Positions 47,083-48,776 of a stretch of 48,776 nt of DNA are shown in pieces. A program made the position numbers and the translations under genes. The notes beneath the pieces are model-generated. The model was not told the origin of the DNA. It saw nothing but the letters and a program-made list of their open reading frames with translations, and ran no database searches. How positions within the stretch are numbered: position 1 is the first letter of the stretch; every line of letters begins with the position of its first letter. The stretch is from Flavobacteriaceae bacterium (GTDB taxonomy: Bacteria > Bacteroidota > Bacteroidia > Flavobacteriales > Flavobacteriaceae). The stretch is from assembly GCA_018699935.1 (NCBI GenBank), contig JABISF010000013.1, positions 1 to 48,776 on the forward strand. Direction: 5' to 3'.

Positions 47083-48776
47083 ATGGAAGAAAAAAAATTT
47101 GATCCGTATCAGTTTATAGGTTTTGTACTGATTGCCCTTATCTTAACGTGGATGCTCTATCGCAACTCCCCTGAAGAAGGTCAGGAGGCAGCTGCAAAAG
47201 CAACCGCCGAACAGCCTGTAGCCCCTTCAGCCCCCGTAAACAATACTGTGATTTCCGATTCTTTGATCCAACAACAAAAAGTGGCTGCCTTTGGTGATTT
47301 GGGTGTTTTGTTAATGCCCAATACGCTGGAGAATATTTCCATAACTACAGAAAATCAAACCCTCGAAGTACAATCAAAAGGGGCACAAATTGCCGTGTTG
47401 CAACTCGACGAGTTTGAGAATTATGAAAATGTTCCGATGCGACTCATCAATGAGGCAAATACAGATTTCAATATTGTATTGACCACTTTAGACGGACGTG
47501 TGATCCACACACGCGACATCTATTTTGTTCCCACTTTAACCGATCTTGGAGAAGCCTTTCAGCTGACCATGAAGGCCAGTCTTTCCAGAAGTCAATATAT
47601 TGCTTTTGAATATAATTTTCCCAAAAAAGGCTATTTGTTTTCAGTGCAAATCAAAACCGAAGGCATGCAAAGTTTGCTCAATTCGGCCACTCCACCCCAA
47701 TTGGATTGGAAGACTACCGCCTTCCGAAACTCCCGTAGTATAGATTACGAAAATCGTTATACAGAGTTCACTTTTGGTTACGAAGACGATCGTGTGGACT
47801 ATTTGTCGTTGAGTGGAGAGGATCAAGAAACTCGAGAAGATTTGCGATGGATTTCTTATCGGCAACACTTTTTTAGCGCGATATTAATCCCCGAAAAACC
47901 CATACAATCAGCCGATTTGACTTCAGTGAATTTAGCCAGTGAAGCGTCCTTGGAAGAGAAATTCACCAAACGCTTTTCGACCCTATATGCGCTGGATTTA
48001 TCGGGAGGAAATCTAGATACAGCCCTTCAATTTTATTACGGTCCTACAGATTATAAAACCCTACAGAATTTAGAAGGAGATTTGGAAACTTCTATTCCGA
48101 TGGGGTGGGGGATATTTGGTTGGATCAACCGCGTGATCTTTTTGCCTTTATTTGAGTTTTTATCTTCTTTCCTTTCCTACGGAATTGCCATCATTGTAAT
48201 GACCTTGATTGTTCGTTTGGTGATGTCGCCGGTGACCTATAAATCGTATGTGTCGCAAATCAAAATGAAGATGTTGCGTCCCGATATTGAAGTGCTGAAT
48301 GAAAAATACAAGGACGATGCTGTAAAGCGTCAACAAGAGACCATGAGTCTGTATACGCGTGCCGGAGCCAATCCGATGTCGGGCTGTATTCCTGCCCTTC
48401 TTCAATTACCCGTATTTTATGCCCTATTCTCCTTTTTCCCGGTAGCCTTTGTATTGCGTGCCAAAAGCTTTTTGTGGGCCGATGACCTTTCGTCTTATGA
48501 TTCCGTCTTAGATTTAGGATTTACCATTCCTTTTTATGGCGATCATGTGAGTTTATTTCCCATTTTAGCCTCTGTGGCAATCTTTTTCTACACCCGAATG
48601 ACCACGGGACAACAACCCATGCCGCAACAACCCGGCATGCCTAACATGAAGATTATTATTTACTTGATGCCAGTGATGATGTTGTTTTTCTTTAACAATT
48701 ATGCCAGTGGTTTAAGTTTGTATTATTTTGTTTCCAACTTGCTGACCATTATACTGATGCTAGTGATAAAAAATTA
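47083..48776 (+). CDS. yidC: Membrane protein insertase YidC (3' end outside window)
   Basis: YidC inserts proteins into the inner membrane, alone or with SecYEG. The frame starts at ATG 47083 and is open for 564 codons to the window edge. It has an N-terminal membrane span (FIGFVLIALILTWML-like), a Pro/Ala-rich linker, a large periplasmic domain (to about residue 345) and then the conserved insertase core (PLFEFLSSFLSYGIAIIVMTLIVR, the MSPVTYKSY segment, and FNNYASGLSLYYF). Only the C-terminal end is missing. Confidence 0.97.
   Translation, partial: MEEKKFDPYQFIGFVLIALILTWMLYRNSPEEGQEAAAKATAEQPVAPSAPVNNTVISDSLIQQQKVAAFGDLGVLLMPNTLENISITTENQTLEVQSKGAQIAVLQLDEFENYENVPMRLINEANTDFNIVLTTLDGRVIHTRDIYFVPTLTDLGEAFQLTMKASLSRSQYIAFEYNFPKKGYLFSVQIKTEGMQSLLNSATPPQLDWKTTAFRNSRSIDYENRYTEFTFGYEDDRVDYLSLSGEDQETREDLRWISYRQHFFSAILIPEKPIQSADLTSVNLASEASLEEKFTKRFSTLYALDLSGGNLDTALQFYYGPTDYKTLQNLEGDLETSIPMGWGIFGWINRVIFLPLFEFLSSFLSYGIAIIVMTLIVRLVMSPVTYKSYVSQIKMKMLRPDIEVLNEKYKDDAVKRQQETMSLYTRAGANPMSGCIPALLQLPVFYALFSFFPVAFVLRAKSFLWADDLSSYDSVLDLGFTIPFYGDHVSLFPILASVAIFFYTRMTTGQQPMPQQPGMPNMKIIIYLMPVMMLFFFNNYASGLSLYYFVSNLLTIILMLVIKN

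Overview
The window is a 48.8 kb stretch of a Bacteroidota chromosome, most likely Flavobacteriaceae; the genus cannot be told from the sequence alone. The case rests on several signs: Bacteroidota-type promoters (TTG or TTTG, about 17-23 bases, then TAnnTTTG) before many genes; start regions rich in A with almost no Shine-Dalgarno sequences; a DUF3467 gene right after rpoC; a 50-residue DUF4295 gene after rpmB-rpmG; and DUF5916, LVIVD-repeat and bacillithiol (bshC) genes. Gene packing is tight. There is no gap over 300 bases without a gene; the largest (864-1024, 40251-40409, 22546-22685) hold a terminator plus tRNA, nothing clear, and a promoter, respectively. I see no insertion sequence, prophage, CRISPR array or integrase, and base use looks even throughout.

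Layout. 1-12562: the end of tuf, tRNA-Trp, then the transcription-translation supercluster secE-nusG-rplK-rplA-rplJ-rplL-rpoB-rpoC-DUF3467, closed by a two-way terminator. 12588-15149 (minus): a secreted SH3-like protein and prfC (release factor 3). 15245-17019 (plus): idi, a pterin synthase and bcp, joined by ATGA overlaps, then a small helical protein of unknown role. 17016-22545 (minus): a DUF4369 lipoprotein with a DUF5916 outer-membrane protein, then an AlkB-type DNA demethylase downstream of htpG. 22686-26143 (plus): a TetR-type regulator coupled to an ABC1/AarF kinase, then a FabH-type ketoacyl synthase coupled to a CoA-binding protein. 26102-27562 (minus): a sodium:solute symporter.

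27626-36421 (plus): recR; a group of E2 acyltransferase, DEDDh exonuclease, FAH-family hydrolase and cinA; then rpmB-rpmG-DUF4295-ftsY-hydrolase-rimO. 36418-40250 (minus): an LVIVD-repeat lipoprotein and an M14 zinc carboxypeptidase. 40410-48776 (plus): bshC, guaA, a LysM/periplasmic-binding fusion, pyrG and the 5' part of yidC, which runs off the end.

Together the genes supply core transcription and translation (RNA polymerase, ribosomal proteins, EF-Tu, RF3, NusG, RimO), protein export (SecE, FtsY, YidC), nucleotide synthesis (GuaA, PyrG), isoprenoid, pterin and fatty-acid chemistry, thiol and peroxide defence (BshC, Bcp), DNA repair (RecR, AlkB, exonuclease) and envelope proteins. I did not find a convincing new multi-gene system. 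The points most worth a look are regulatory (start codons sitting almost on the promoter, hairpins set inside operons, an operator-like repeat at rpmB) and a few active-site changes (E2 Asp to Asn, AarF KxGQ to KVAQ, a eukaryote-like pterin synthase motif).
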